Shown piece by piece: positions 12,806 to 13,295 of a stretch of 13,295 nt of DNA. The position numbers and the translations under genes are program-made. This stretch comes from an uncultured Corynebacterium sp. GTDB lineage: Bacteria > Actinomycetota > Actinomycetes > Mycobacteriales > Mycobacteriaceae. Under the pieces are notes generated by a model. It was not told where the DNA came from. It made no database searches and saw only the letters and a list, made by a program, of their open reading frames with translations. The stretch's first letter is position 1. Each line of letters starts with the position of its first letter. The stretch is taken from NCBI GenBank assembly GCA_945631445.1, contig CALZCR010000011.1, positions 1 through 13,295 of the forward strand, in the 5' to 3' direction.

Positions 12806-13295
12806 TGCCCGGTACACGCATTGAGTTTCAAGGCGTGTCCAAGGTCTTTGGCACCGGGACCACCGCCGTCGACGACGTCACCCTGACCGTCGAACCCGGC
12901 GAGGTCCTCGGTGTCATCGGTTATTCTGGCGCGGGTAAATCCACGCTGGTGCGCCTGATCAACGGCCTGGACACCGTCTCTTCCGGACGCCTGCTTCTCG
13001 ACGGCACCGACGTCGTCGGTTTTTCCGAAGCAAAATGGCGTCCGCTGCGCCGCGACATCGGCATGATCTTTCAGCAGTTCAACCTGTTTTCCTCCCGCAC
13101 CGCGGCCAGCAACATCGAATACCCGCTGAAGCTGGCCGGCGCCAAGGACCGCAAGAACCGGGTGGCGGAGTTGCTCGACTTCGTCGGCCTGGGGGACAAG
13201 GGCAGGAACTACCCGGAGCAGCTTTCCGGCGGGCAGAAGCAGCGCGTGGGCATTGCCCGCGCACTGGCGACCAACCCGCGGTTGCTGCTCGCCGA
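12805..13295 (+). CDS. metN: Methionine ABC transporter ATP-binding protein MetN, 3' end missing
   Basis: The frame is open from the GTG at 12805 to the end of the window (163 codons plus two bases), beginning VPGTRIEFQGVSKVF. It encodes the first half of the methionine importer ATPase: Walker A GYSGAGKST (39-47), Q-loop Gln90-Gln91 in MIFQQFNLFSSRT, and signature LSGGQKQR (140-147). The window cuts within the Walker B segment (LLLA, then the first two bases of the next codon). The Q-loop context QQFNLF and the SGAGKSTL Walker A are typical of MetN. The regulatory C-terminal methionine-sensing NIL domain, and probably metI, would lie downstream. The start overlaps the metQ stop by one base (TAGTG), so translation is probably coupled. 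Confidence 0.93.
   Translation, partial: MPGTRIEFQGVSKVFGTGTTAVDDVTLTVEPGEVLGVIGYSGAGKSTLVRLINGLDTVSSGRLLLDGTDVVGFSEAKWRPLRRDIGMIFQQFNLFSSRTAASNIEYPLKLAGAKDRKNRVAELLDFVGLGDKGRNYPEQLSGGQKQRVGIARALATNPRLLLA

Overview
The window is GC-rich (by eye about two thirds G+C), densely packed DNA from a Corynebacterium or a close relative. The case rests on several genes that match what I recall of Corynebacterium glutamicum proteins almost along their whole length (MetY, MetX, FolD, TrmL), on a McbR-type operator in front of metX, on the order metY-metX / folD / trmL / mntR / metQN, and on repeated -10 boxes of the TAnnnT type lying 6-8 bases before a start codon, the usual layout of leaderless corynebacterial mRNAs. 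There is no sign of phage, insertion sequences, CRISPR, tRNA or rRNA, and no stretch over 300 bases lacks a gene.

Layout. (1) 1-2557, plus strand: the direct-sulfhydrylation route of methionine synthesis, metY (start outside the window) and metX, separated by about 100 bases that hold a McbR-like operator, a -10 box and a possible hairpin over the metX ribosome binding site. (2) 2554-3709, minus strand: folD followed by a small DUF3017-type membrane protein, whose stop codon overlaps that of metX in the tetranucleotide CTAG. (3) 3734-4201, plus strand: trmL, divergent from folD with only 24 bases between the starts and two overlapping -10 boxes. (4) 4207-7266, minus strand: four genes joined by three successive 4-base overlaps: a manganese-type DtxR-family repressor (mntR-like), a small and a large membrane protein with bacterial PH domains (YdbS/YdbT-like), and a YiiM-like MOSC protein. 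(5) 7364-10739, plus strand: a complete cluster-9 metal ABC importer, mntABCD-like, divergent from the repressor, with two copies of a MntR-like operator between them. (6) 10758-11837: a 68-residue membrane protein and a glycine-betaine-type substrate-binding protein with no signal peptide and no partner transporter genes here. (7) 11861-13295: metQ and the start of metN, the D/L-methionine importer; metN runs off the end.

How the parts fit. Methionine synthesis (metY, metX) and uptake (metQ, metN) flank a manganese/zinc homeostasis block. metYX has a recognisable McbR-type control site; metQ has only a weak partial match. The repressor and the metal importer share a control region, so repression of both by metal-loaded MntR is the simple reading. 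The least explained items are the PH-domain/MOSC genes fused into the repressor operon, the His3-Asp (TroA/ZnuA-like) ligand set of a transporter paired with a Mn-type repressor, the signal-less betaine-type binding protein, and an in-frame leaderless start upstream of the usual metQ start.
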